DNA of 17,085 nt from an uncultured Alphaproteobacteria bacterium (lineage in GTDB: Bacteria; Pseudomonadota; Alphaproteobacteria; Rhizobiales; Ancalomicrobiaceae), in the NCBI GenBank assembly GCA_937919435.1, contig CALFRR010000171.1, positions 1 to 17,085 on the forward strand, written 5' to 3'. The translations under genes were made by a program, and so were the position numbers. Below the pieces are notes generated by a model. That model saw nothing but the letters and a program-made list of their open reading frames with translations. It was not told the DNA's origin and did no database searches. Positions 1 through 7,013 of the stretch are shown here, piece by piece (the stretch's first letter is position 1; every line of letters begins with the position of its first letter).

Positions 1-1634
1 CGCCCGCCGCCGGCGCCGCGCCGGTCGCCGAGGTCGCCGGTGCCGTGCGGACCCGCGAGCAGGCGCTCGCCGCCGATCCTCGGGTCCGTATCGACACGCC
101 GAACCTCTCCGGTTCGATCTCGCTGGTCGGTGGCCGCATCGACGACGTCGCGCTGAAGCACTACCGCGAGACCATCGATCCGACGAGCCCGCTGATCGAC
201 GTCCTCTCCCCGGCCGGGACCAAGGCGCCCTATTTCGCCGACTTCGGCTGGCTCTCCGATGCCGGTGCGCCGGTCAAGGTGCCGGGCCCGACCACGCAGT
301 GGACCGCTCCCGCCGATGCGGCGGTGTCGGTCGGCCACCCGGTGACCCTCACCTGGGACAACGGCGAGGGCCTCGTCTTCGAGCGCACCGTCTCGGTCGA
401 CGACCGCTACATGTTCTCGATCACCGACAAGGTGAAGAGCACCGGCGACAAGGCGGCGACCGTCTATCCCTGGTCGGCCCTGTCGCGCCACGGCACCCCC
501 GAGACCGCCGGCTACTACATCCTCCACGAGGGTGCGATCGGCGTCTTCGGCGACGACGGTCTCCAGGAGATCAAGTACAAGGATCTCAAGGACAAGCAGA
601 AGATCGAACCGTCCCGGGTGGCCGGCGGCTGGATCGGCTTCGTCGACAAGTACTGGGCTTCCGCCCTGATCCCCGAGGCCAAGGCCAAGGTGCAGCCGCG
701 CTTCGCCGCCACGGCCGGGGTCGGCGGTCGTCCGGACGTCTACCAGACGCTGATGCTCGGCGACGGCCTCGCGGTCGCTCCCGGCGCCTCGGTGTCGTTC
801 GAGACCCGTCTGTTCGCCGGCGCCAAGGAAGTCGCCGCGGTCGACGGCTATGCCGACAAGTTCGGCATCGCCAAGTTCGACCGGCTGATCGACTGGGGCT
901 GGTTCTACTTCCTGACCAAGCCGCTGTTCGTCCTGATCAGCTGGCTGCATCAGCACGTCGGCAACTTCGGCATCGCCATCCTGATCGTCACGGTGTTCAT
1001 CAAGGGCATCTTCTATCCGCTCGCCAGCAAGTCTTACGACTCGATGAGCAAGATGAAGAAGGTGCAGCCCGAGATGAAGGAGCTGCAGGCGGCCTACAAG
1101 GACGACCGCCAGAAGCAGCAGCAGGCGCTGATGGAGCTCTACAAGCGGGAGAAGATCAATCCGCTGTCGGGCTGTCTGCCGATCCTGATCCAGATTCCGG
1201 TGTTCTTCTCGCTCTACAAGGTGCTGTTCGTCACCATCGAGATGCGGCAGGCGCCGTTCTACGGCTGGATCCACGACCTCGCGGCGCCCGATCCGACCAC
1301 CGTCTTCAATCTGTTCGGCCTGATCCCGTGGACCCCGCCGCATCTGCTGATGCTCGGTGCCTGGCCGCTGGTGATGGGCGTGACGATGTTCGTCCAGATG
1401 AAGCTCAATCCGCCGCCGCCGGATCCCACCCAGAAGATCATGTTCGACTGGATGCCGGTGCTGTTCACCTTCATGCTCGCCAGCATGCCGGCCGGACTGG
1501 TGATCTACTGGACCTGGAACAACCTGCTGTCGATCGCTCAGCAGTCGTGGATCATGAAGAAGAACGGTGTGAAGATCGAACTCTTCGACAACGTCCGCGG
1601 CATGTTCGGCCGTCGTCCGCCGGCCGCGAGCTGA
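1..1634 (+). CDS. yidC: Membrane protein insertase YidC (5' end outside window)
   Basis: YidC inserts and folds inner-membrane proteins, alone or with SecYEG. The reading frame is open from the first bases, and a GTG at 45 is only an internal codon, so the N-terminal membrane anchor and the start lie upstream. The first half is the large periplasmic beta domain, with features such as the TWDNGEGL and VSVDDRYMFS stretches. The membrane core begins around base 890: WGWFYFLTKPLF, then a hydrophobic segment ending in FIKGIFYPL, the charged cytoplasmic loop SKMKKVQPEMKELQ, and the motif GCLPILIQIPVFFSLYKVL. Two further hydrophobic segments follow, ending in PAGLVIYWTWNNLLS. The NPLSGCLP and YWTWNNLLS motifs are diagnostic of the YidC/Oxa1 family. 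The stop is 11 bp before engB. The rpmH-rnpA-yidC-engB order is common in this order of bacteria, so rnpA may lie upstream (inference). Confidence 0.96.
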   Translation, partial: PAAGAAPVAEVAGAVRTREQALAADPRVRIDTPNLSGSISLVGGRIDDVALKHYRETIDPTSPLIDVLSPAGTKAPYFADFGWLSDAGAPVKVPGPTTQWTAPADAAVSVGHPVTLTWDNGEGLVFERTVSVDDRYMFSITDKVKSTGDKAATVYPWSALSRHGTPETAGYYILHEGAIGVFGDDGLQEIKYKDLKDKQKIEPSRVAGGWIGFVDKYWASALIPEAKAKVQPRFAATAGVGGRPDVYQTLMLGDGLAVAPGASVSFETRLFAGAKEVAAVDGYADKFGIAKFDRLIDWGWFYFLTKPLFVLISWLHQHVGNFGIAILIVTVFIKGIFYPLASKSYDSMSKMKKVQPEMKELQAAYKDDRQKQQQALMELYKREKINPLSGCLPILIQIPVFFSLYKVLFVTIEMRQAPFYGWIHDLAAPDPTTVFNLFGLIPWTPPHLLMLGAWPLVMGVTMFVQMKLNPPPPDPTQKIMFDWMPVLFTFMLASMPAGLVIYWTWNNLLSIAQQSWIMKKNGVKIELFDNVRGMFGRRPPAAS

Positions 1635-1645
1635 CGAGGCCGCCG

Positions 1646-2380
1646 GTGAGCACCGAGACGACCACGGACGACGCCACCGGGCGCGAAGACGCGGCGGAGA
1701 AGACCCGCCTCCTCTTCGCGCGTCCCTGGGGCTTCGTCCGCGGCATCGCCGACCTGGCCGACCTGCCGCCGATGGTCGGCTCCGAGGTGGCCTTCGCCGG
1801 TCGGTCGAACGTCGGCAAGTCCAGCCTGATCAACGCCGTCGTCGGTCAGGCCGGGCTCGCCCGCACCTCCGACACCCCCGGCCGCACCCAGGAACTGAAC
1901 TGGTTCGTCCCCGCCCGGCTCGACGAGCGTTCGAGGAAGACCGAGCGGATGACCTCGGGGGCGCCGCGCGACGCCGAGGACGCCGGCCTGTCGCTGGTCG
2001 ACATGCCCGGCTACGGCTTCGCCAAGGCGCCGAAGGCCCAGGTCGACGCCTGGACGCGGTTGGTCAACGACTATCTGCGCGGTCGCGCCAATCTGCGCCG
2101 GGTCTATCTGCTGATCGACGCCCGCCACGGGCTGAAGAAGGTCGACACCGAGATCCTCGATCTGCTCGACCCGGCCGCGGTCTCCTATCAGATCGTGTTG
2201 ACCAAGGCCGACAAGATCGCCCGGACGGTCGACGGCGCCCCGGTCGCGGCGGTTCTCGCCGCCACCGCCGCCGCCGTCCGTCGCCGTCCCGCCGCCCATC
2301 CGGAGATCCTGGTCACCTCGTCCGAGGCCGGCTGGGGCATCGACCGGCTGCGCGCCGAGATCGCCGCCTTCGCACTCTGA
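1646..2380 (+). CDS. engB: Ribosome biogenesis GTP-binding protein EngB/YihA
   Basis: EngB is a small GTPase needed for late assembly of the 50S ribosomal subunit. The GTG start at 1646 is preceded by GAGG at 1636-1639, which gives 244 residues. GTPase motifs are in order: P-loop GRSNVGKSS at residues 52-60, switch-I Thr near residue 81 (TPGRTQ), G3 DMPGYG at 119-124, G4 TKAD in the C-terminal half, and the G5-like SSE near the end. The region between the NWF strand and the G3 strand carries about 25 extra residues (roughly 89-113), rich in Arg, Glu and Asp. In typical EngB this link is a few residues, so it is probably a lineage-specific surface loop. The gene lies 11 bp after yidC and 35 bp before argB, so it is likely cotranscribed. 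The family call is firm. The start is slightly less certain. Confidence 0.93.
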   Translation: MSTETTTDDATGREDAAEKTRLLFARPWGFVRGIADLADLPPMVGSEVAFAGRSNVGKSSLINAVVGQAGLARTSDTPGRTQELNWFVPARLDERSRKTERMTSGAPRDAEDAGLSLVDMPGYGFAKAPKAQVDAWTRLVNDYLRGRANLRRVYLLIDARHGLKKVDTEILDLLDPAAVSYQIVLTKADKIARTVDGAPVAAVLAATAAAVRRRPAAHPEILVTSSEAGWGIDRLRAEIAAFAL

Positions 2381-2415
2381 AGGTTTCTCTTCTGCCCGAA
2401 TCCGGGAGTCGCACC

Positions 2416-3318
2416 GTGCCGCACGCGCCCAAGTCCGAAGCCGAGATGATCGCCGAGGCCGAGATCCTGTCGAAGGCGCTGCCCTACATGCTGCGTTACG
2501 ACGACAAGACCGTGGTGGTGAAGTTCGGCGGCCATGCGATGGGTGACGCGGCCCTCGGCAAGGCCTTCGCCGAGGACGTCACGCTGCTGAAGCTCTCCGG
2601 TCTCAATCCGGTGGTGGTCCACGGCGGCGGCCCGCAGATCAACGCCATGCTGTCGAAGCTCGGCATCAAGTCGGAATTCGCCGGCGGCTTCCGGATCACC
2701 GACCGGGCCACCGTCGAGGTGGTCGAGATGGTGCTGGCCGGGTCGATCAACAAGGAGATCGTCCAGACCATCCAGGAGGCCGGCGGCCGCGCCATCGGCC
2801 TCACCGGCAAGGACGGCAACATGGTGACGGTGAAGCGCCTCACCCGGACCGTCGCCGATCCCGAGACCGGCGAGGAGAAGGTCCTCGATCTCGGCTTCGT
2901 CGGCGATCCCGACGAGGTCCGCACCGAGGTGCTGGAGGTGCTGAAGAAGTCCGAGATCATTCCGGTCCTGGCGCCGGTCTGCCCGGGCGAGGACGGCGAG
3001 ACCTACAACGTCAATGCCGACACCTTCGCCGGCGCCATCGCCGGTGCCCTGAAGGCGACCCGCCTCCTGTTCCTGACCGACGTTCCCGGCGTGCTCGATG
3101 CCGACAAGAACCTGATCAAGGAGCTGTCGCGGGCCGAGGCGCAGCGTCTGATCGACGAGGGCGTGATCTCCGGCGGCATGATCCCGAAGGTCGAGACCTG
3201 TTTCGAGGCGCTCGACCGCGGCGTCGAGGCGGTGGTCATCCTGAACGGCAAGGTGCCCCATTCGGTGCTGCTCGAGCTGTTCACCGAGCACGGTGCCGGC
3301 ACCCTGATCACCCCCTGA
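2416..3318 (+). CDS. argB: Acetylglutamate kinase
   Basis: ArgB phosphorylates N-acetyl-L-glutamate with ATP, the second step of arginine biosynthesis, in the cytoplasm. The GTG start has GGGAG at 2404-2408, 7 nt upstream, and gives 300 residues, the usual length. Amino-acid-kinase motifs are clear: VVKFGGHAM with the phosphate-binding Lys36, VHGGGPQI (residues 68-75), the substrate-binding GFRITD around 91-96, LTGKDGN, FLTDVPGVLD, and SGGMIPKVE near the C-terminus. The N-terminal helix (EAEILSKALPYMLRYD) is the one that forms hexamers in arginine-inhibited enzymes, so feedback inhibition by arginine is likely (inference from family knowledge). It lies 35 bp after engB in the same direction. 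Its last 11 bp overlap the 3' end of the converging acetyltransferase gene. Confidence 0.97.
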   Translation: MPHAPKSEAEMIAEAEILSKALPYMLRYDDKTVVVKFGGHAMGDAALGKAFAEDVTLLKLSGLNPVVVHGGGPQINAMLSKLGIKSEFAGGFRITDRATVEVVEMVLAGSINKEIVQTIQEAGGRAIGLTGKDGNMVTVKRLTRTVADPETGEEKVLDLGFVGDPDEVRTEVLEVLKKSEIIPVLAPVCPGEDGETYNVNADTFAGAIAGALKATRLLFLTDVPGVLDADKNLIKELSRAEAQRLIDEGVISGGMIPKVETCFEALDRGVEAVVILNGKVPHSVLLELFTEHGAGTLITP

Positions 3319-3847
3319 GGGCGGTCGTGGTCCGTTCCATCAGGATCACCCGATCGCCGTGGTAGTCGGTGTGCGCGAACTCGGTGAAGCCGAGCTTCGT
3401 CGCCACCGCGATCGATCGGACGTTGCCGGTCGAGATCATGCAGGTCTGGCGCCGCCCGGGATGTCGGGCGTCGCCCCAGGCGAGCATCGCGTCCATCGCT
3501 TCGACCGCCAGACCCCGACCCTGCGCGGCGCCCACCAGCCCCCAGCCGCATTCGATCGTGCCTTCGATCGACGGCGACAGTGCCCGACGCATCTCGTGGA
3601 AGCCGCATTCCCCGAGGAAGCCGCCGTCGGAGCGGTCTTCGACGACGAGAAACCCGAAGCCGAAATGGTACCAGAGGCCGATCTGGCGCAGGAAGCGGAT
3701 CCACGCCGCTTCGCGCGACAGCGGCGCGCCGCCGATGAAGCGGGTCACCGCCGGCTCCGCCCACATCCCGGCATAGGCCTCGAAGTCGTCGAGCCGGTAG
3801 GGCCGCAGCCGCAGGCGGGGCGTTTCGAGCGTCGGCAGGTCGAGCAT
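3308..3847 (-). CDS. GNAT-family N-acetyltransferase, RimJ/RimL-like
   Basis: This is a 179-residue acetyl-CoA-dependent N-acetyltransferase. The acceptor cannot be predicted and could be a ribosomal or other protein N-terminus, an amino acid or a small amine. It opens with the pattern of the RimJ/RimL-like branch (LETPRLRLRPYRLDDFEAY), has the acetyl-CoA pyrophosphate-binding motif AQGRGLAVEA, and ends with the usual Asn and alpha-4 segment NVRSIAVATKLGF. The ATG at 3847 is preceded on the minus strand by AAGGAG with good spacing, which decides this start over longer in-frame options. The gene converges on argB with an 11-bp tail-to-tail overlap and is divergent from the HAD gene. It interrupts an otherwise plus-strand cluster, suggesting later insertion (inference). 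Confidence 0.9.
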   Translation of the reverse strand: MLDLPTLETPRLRLRPYRLDDFEAYAGMWAEPAVTRFIGGAPLSREAAWIRFLRQIGLWYHFGFGFLVVEDRSDGGFLGECGFHEMRRALSPSIEGTIECGWGLVGAAQGRGLAVEAMDAMLAWGDARHPGRRQTCMISTGNVRSIAVATKLGFTEFAHTDYHGDRVILMERTTTALRG

Positions 3848-3880
3848 CGTCGGTGATCTCCTTCGGCGGTCGATCCAGGT

Positions 3881-3904
3881 TTGCATGTTTTCGCCGTCGT
3901 GCAA
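3881..3904. promoter_or_regulatory. Inverted repeat TTGCA-N14-TGCAA in the divergent GNAT/HAD gap
   Basis: TTGCA at 3881-3885 and TGCAA at 3900-3904 are perfectly complementary arms within the 208-bp gap between the divergent GNAT and pyrimidine 5'-nucleotidase genes. It could be an operator or part of a promoter. I see no convincing -35/-10 pair for either gene here. The arms are short, so chance is a real possibility. Confidence 0.25.
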
Positions 3905-4055
3905 GCGGCCGCGCCGCGGCGCCTCACCGACGCGAGAGGCGCTTCCGCCCCTCCGGCGACGTCGCGGTTGCGGTGCGGCGCGATGACTGGCATGCTGAAC
4001 CGCTCCCGGCCGTCGAGCCGCGTCGCCCGACCGCCCGACCGGAAGCACCCGTGCC

Positions 4056-4790
4056 ATGAACGTCCACCCCGTCCACGATCCCCTCCTCGAAGACCTGCGA
4101 GAACGCCGTGCGCGGTTCGCGGCCGTCACCGACTGGGTGTTCGATCTCGACAACACGCTCTACCCGGCCGCGACCGACCTCTTCGCCCAGGTCAACCAGC
4201 GCATCCGCGCCTATGTCGCCGATCATCTCGGCGTCTCCCTCGACGAGGCGCGCCGCCTCCAGCGCGACTACTACGAGCGCTACGGCACCACCCTGCGCGG
4301 CCTGATGAGCGAGCACGGGCTGGAGCCCGACGGCTTCCTCGACTACGTCCACGACATCGACCACTCGGTGGTGGCGCCCGATCCGGCGCTCGCCGCGGCG
4401 ATCCGCCGGCTGCCGGGGCGACGCTTCGTGCTGACCAACGGCACCCGCCGCCATGCCGAGAAGGTGATGGCCCGGGTCGGCCTCGACGGGCTGTTCGACG
4501 GCATCTTCGACATCGTCGACGCCGATCTCCTGCCCAAGCCGCATGCCGCCACCTTCGAGCGCTTCTTCGCCCGCGACGGCGTCGATCCCGCCCGCGCCGC
4601 GATGTTCGAGGATCTCGCCCGCAATCTCGAGGTGCCGCACGATCGCGGCATGGCGACCGTCCTGGTGGTGCCGCCGCCCGGCGAGGGCGATCCGCGCGAG
4701 CTCTGGGAGAAGGAGGGCGTCGGCGCCCCGCAGGTCGATTGGGTCACCTGCGATCTCGCCGGCTTCCTCGACGAGCTGCGTCAGGGCTGA
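4056..4790 (+). CDS. Pyrimidine 5'-nucleotidase, HAD superfamily
   Basis: This is a 244-residue HAD phosphatase of the Sdt1-like pyrimidine 5'-nucleotidase group, expected to dephosphorylate UMP or CMP in the cytoplasm. All four HAD motifs are present: motif I FDLDNTLY with nucleophile Asp30 and acid/base Asp32, motif II LTNG (Thr127), motif III Lys161 in LLPKPH, and motif IV EDLARN (Glu185, Asp186). The helical cap lies between motifs I and II and holds the YYERYGTTLRGL segment. The ATG at 4056 is chosen because the homologous region starts soon after. Only a weak GGAAG lies about 11 nt upstream. In related genomes this gene commonly sits between argB and dapD, as here apart from the inserted GNAT gene. 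The exact substrate is inferred from family and context. Confidence 0.87.
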   Translation: MNVHPVHDPLLEDLRERRARFAAVTDWVFDLDNTLYPAATDLFAQVNQRIRAYVADHLGVSLDEARRLQRDYYERYGTTLRGLMSEHGLEPDGFLDYVHDIDHSVVAPDPALAAAIRRLPGRRFVLTNGTRRHAEKVMARVGLDGLFDGIFDIVDADLLPKPHAATFERFFARDGVDPARAAMFEDLARNLEVPHDRGMATVLVVPPPGEGDPRELWEKEGVGAPQVDWVTCDLAGFLDELRQG

Positions 4791-4814
4791 GGTCCTCCCT
4801 CCCGCCGGCTGCGA

Positions 4815-4842
4815 TTGACTCCCACCTTCCCGTCGGTATGGT
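4815..4842 (+). promoter_or_regulatory. Predicted sigma-70 promoter of dapD
   Basis: TTGACT at 4815-4820 and TATGGT at 4837-4842 are separated by 16 bp, about 50 bp upstream of the dapD ATG. The TTGAC core is the strong element in alphaproteobacterial housekeeping promoters. The surrounding GCGATTGAC also occurs upstream of def at 10628-10635. This would give dapD its own transcript with a leader carrying the GGGAGAG ribosome-binding site. Confidence 0.5.
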
Positions 4843-4893
4843 CCGCGGCGAACCCGCGGCCCCGTCCGCACCCCACGTTTTCGGGAGAGACCG

Positions 4894-5745
4894 ATGACCG
4901 CCGCCCGTTTCGCCGACCTCGAGAAGACCATCGAAGCCGCCTTCGAGCGCCGCGCCGAGATCGGCGTCGACACTCGCGGCGAGGTCCGCGACGCGGTCGA
5001 GACCGCGCTGGCGCTGCTCGACAGGGGCGAGGCCCGGGTCGCCGAGAAGATCGACGGCGACTGGACGGTCAATCAGTGGCTGAAGAAGGCGGTGTTGCTG
5101 TCGTTCCGCCTGACCCCGACCGAGACCATCTCCGGCGGCCCCGGCGGCGCCGTGTGGTGGGACAAGGTGCCCTCCAAGTTCGCCGGCTGGCAGGCTTCGG
5201 ACTTCGAGTCCGCCGGTTTCCGCGCGGTGCCCGGCGCGATCGTCCGCCGTTCCGCCTACGTCGCGCCGAACGCGGTGCTGATGCCGTCCTTCGTCAACCT
5301 CGGTGCCTATGTCGACTCGGGCACCATGGTCGACACCTGGGTGACCGTCGGCTCCTGCGCCCAGATCGGCAAGAACGTGCACCTCTCCGGCGGCGTCGGC
5401 ATCGGCGGCGTGCTGGAGCCGCTGCAGGCCGGACCGACGATCATCGAGGACGACTGCTTCATCGGCGCCCGTTCGGAAGTGGTCGAGGGCGTCGTCGTCG
5501 GCCAGGGTTCGGTGCTGGCGATGGGCGTGTTCATCTCGGCGACCACCAAGATCGTCGATCGCGCCACCGGCGAGGTCTTCGTCGGCCGGGTGCCGCCCTA
5601 TTCGGTGGTGGTCTCCGGCTCGCTGCCCGGCAAGCCGCTGCCCGGCCAGAACTGGGGCCCGTCGCTCTACTGCGCGGTGATCGTCAAGCGGGTCGATGCC
5701 CAGACCCGGTCGAAGACCTCGATCAACGACCTGCTGCGCGACTGA
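4894..5745 (+). CDS. dapD: 2,3,4,5-tetrahydropyridine-2,6-dicarboxylate N-succinyltransferase
   Basis: DapD transfers a succinyl group from succinyl-CoA to tetrahydrodipicolinate, the committed step of the succinylase branch to meso-diaminopimelate and lysine. The 283-residue length is typical. The N-terminal helical domain (about residues 1-100) includes DGDWTVNQWLKKAVLLSFR. The rest is a left-handed parallel beta-helix of hexapeptide repeats (VAPNAVLMPSFVNLGAYV, IGKNVHLSGGVGIGGVLEP, and EDDCFIGARSEVVEGVVV). The C-terminus has the conserved GSLPGKPLPGQNWGPSLYC. The ATG at 4894 follows GGGAGAG at 4883-4889. A promoter is predicted at 4815-4842. The partner gene dapE lies about 1.3 kb downstream in the same direction. 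Confidence 0.97.
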   Translation: MTAARFADLEKTIEAAFERRAEIGVDTRGEVRDAVETALALLDRGEARVAEKIDGDWTVNQWLKKAVLLSFRLTPTETISGGPGGAVWWDKVPSKFAGWQASDFESAGFRAVPGAIVRRSAYVAPNAVLMPSFVNLGAYVDSGTMVDTWVTVGSCAQIGKNVHLSGGVGIGGVLEPLQAGPTIIEDDCFIGARSEVVEGVVVGQGSVLAMGVFISATTKIVDRATGEVFVGRVPPYSVVVSGSLPGKPLPGQNWGPSLYCAVIVKRVDAQTRSKTSINDLLRD

Positions 5746-5755
5746 TACGCGCATC

Positions 5756-5781
5756 GATCGCAATGTGACGAATATGCGATC
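5756..5781. repeat. Inverted repeat downstream of dapD
   Basis: GATCGCA (5756-5762) and TGCGATC (5775-5781) form a perfect 7-bp inverted repeat with a 12-nt AT-rich spacer, 10 bp after the dapD stop. There is no T-tract after it, so it is a poor intrinsic terminator. A regulator-binding site for the next gene, or an RNA 3'-end hairpin, is equally possible. Confidence 0.35.
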
Positions 5782-5846
5782 TGAGCTTGCAATTCACGAG
5801 AAAACGACATCCACTCGGTGTGCGGTCGCGTGACCGTGTGACGGCG

Positions 5847-5873
5847 CCGTCGGTCTCCGCCCGAGACCGGCGG
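5847..5873 (+). other. GC-rich stem-loop upstream of the TM2 gene
   Basis: CCGTCGGTCTC (5847-5857) pairs with GAGACCGGCGG (5863-5873) apart from one G-T wobble, around a 5-nt loop. It lies 32 bp before the TM2-protein start. No T-run follows. It may end dapD transcripts with help from Rho, or structure the leader of the next mRNA. The sequence does not decide between these. Confidence 0.35.
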
Positions 5874-5905
5874 AAGCGTCTCCGAACCGTCGGTGGGGGT
5901 GTCGA

Positions 5906-6244
5906 ATGTCCGTACAGTTGCCGTCCGCGATCGCGTCGACCGGGGCCGTGTCCCAGGACGCCAAGGCGCTGATGCTCTACGAGGCGAACAAGAAGGCGGC
6001 GCTGGTCGCCTATCTGTTCTGGTTCTTCCTCGGCGGCTTCGGCGCGCATCGCTTCTATCTCGGGCGGACCGGCGGCGGGGTCGGCCAGCTGGTGCTGGCG
6101 ATCCTCGGCGTGCTGACCGCGGCGCTCGGGATCGGTATGCTCTTCCTGGGGGTGCTGGTGATCTGGGTCATCGTCGACGCCTTCCTGATCCCCGGTTGGA
6201 TCACGGTCCACAACACCAACCTCGCACGGGGCCTCGCCGGCTGA
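5906..6244 (+). CDS. TM2-domain membrane protein
   Basis: This is a small inner-membrane protein of 112 residues. It matches the TM2 domain: the segment AALVAYLFWFFLGGFGAHRFYLG (residues 31-53 region) has the hallmark first helix, the G-x-G-x-H-R-F-Y-L-G turn, and a second long hydrophobic stretch (residues about 60-95) ending VIWVIVDAFLIPGW. The roughly 27-residue N-terminal region is cytoplasmic-looking and not conserved in type. The ATG at 5906 has a GGGGG stretch at 5895-5899 as ribosome-binding site. The biochemical role of bacterial TM2 proteins is unknown. It lies 38 bp before the PaiB-like gene in the same direction, between dapD and dapE, so cotranscription with the PaiB gene is likely. 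No link to lysine synthesis is shown. Confidence 0.88.
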   Translation: MSVQLPSAIASTGAVSQDAKALMLYEANKKAALVAYLFWFFLGGFGAHRFYLGRTGGGVGQLVLAILGVLTAALGIGMLFLGVLVIWVIVDAFLIPGWITVHNTNLARGLAG

Positions 6245-6282
6245 CGCCGCCGGACGCGGGCGCCCGGTTCCGGAGTGAGCCG

Positions 6283-6924
6283 ATGTACCGTCCGCCCGCC
6301 TTCGACGAGAAAGATCCGGCCGAGCTCGCCCGCCTGATCGCGACGACCCGCCTCGCCATCCTGGTCGGCGACGGGCCGGACGGCCTTTCCGCCGACCACG
6401 TGCCGTTGCTCTTCGATCCGGCCCGCGGGCCCCACGGCACCCTGGTCGGCCATCTCGCCCGCGCCAATCCGCGGGCGGCGGCGCAGGCCGACGGCGGCCG
6501 GGTGCTGGCGATCTTCGCCGGCCCCGACGCCTATGTCTCGCCCGGCTGGTATCCGTCGAAGCGGGAAGCCGGCAAGGCGGTGCCGACCTGGAACTACGAG
6601 GCGGTGCATGTCCATGGCCGCCTGCGCCTCGTCGACGATCGCGACCGCCTGCTCGACATCGTCACCCGCCTCTCGGAGGTCCACGAATCCGGCCGGGCCG
6701 AACCGTGGTCGGTCGCCGACGCCCCGGCCGATTTCATCGCCGCGCACCTGAAGGGCATCGTCGGTTTCGAGATCGAAATCGAGCGCTGGGAGGGCAAGCG
6801 CAAGCTCTCGCAGAACCGCTCGACGGCGGATCGCGAAGGCGTGATCGCCGGCCTCGGGGCGGAGCCGGGCGAGGCCGCGGCCGCGACCGCCGCCGCGATG
6901 CGGGCGACGCTGCGGGACGGGTGA
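6283..6924 (+). CDS. PaiB-family FMN-binding protein (putative negative transcriptional regulator)
   Basis: This 213-residue protein belongs to the PaiB family, named for a Bacillus repressor of sporulation and protease genes. The fold is a split-barrel FMN-binding domain related to flavin reductases. The diagnostic stretches are all present: N-terminal MYRPPAF, YVSPGWYPSK (residues 84-93), VPTWNYEAVH (100-109) and GKRKLSQNR (171-179). The ATG at 6283 follows GGAG at 6272-6275 with 7-nt spacing. There is no obvious helix-turn-helix, so direct DNA binding is not evident. A flavin- or heme-linked role is as plausible as regulation. It is encoded 38 bp after the TM2 gene and 89 bp before dapE. 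Confidence 0.88.
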   Translation: MYRPPAFDEKDPAELARLIATTRLAILVGDGPDGLSADHVPLLFDPARGPHGTLVGHLARANPRAAAQADGGRVLAIFAGPDAYVSPGWYPSKREAGKAVPTWNYEAVHVHGRLRLVDDRDRLLDIVTRLSEVHESGRAEPWSVADAPADFIAAHLKGIVGFEIEIERWEGKRKLSQNRSTADREGVIAGLGAEPGEAAAATAAAMRATLRDG

Positions 6925-6978
6925 GCGATACCGACCGAACGGGGCGCCGGCACCGGTGAACCCCGCCGCCGTCCCCGG

Positions 6979-7009
6979 TTGACGCGCCCACGCCGCCGTG
7001 GCTGATAGC
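6979..7009 (+). promoter_or_regulatory. Possible leaderless promoter of dapE
   Basis: TTGACG (6979-6984) lies 29 nt before the dapE ATG, with CTGATAGC (7002-7009) as the only -10-like sequence. No Shine-Dalgarno sequence precedes the ATG at 7014. If this promoter is used, transcription would start at or within a few bases of the start codon, making the mRNA leaderless. The -35 is good and the -10 is poor, so this is tentative. Confidence 0.35.
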
Positions 7010-7013
7010 TGGC

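Noticed and set aside
299..1645. Upstream extension of the engB frame back to 299
   Set aside because: It runs inside yidC in another frame and gives Arg-rich nonsense. The recognisable protein begins at the GTG at 1646 with a ribosome-binding site.
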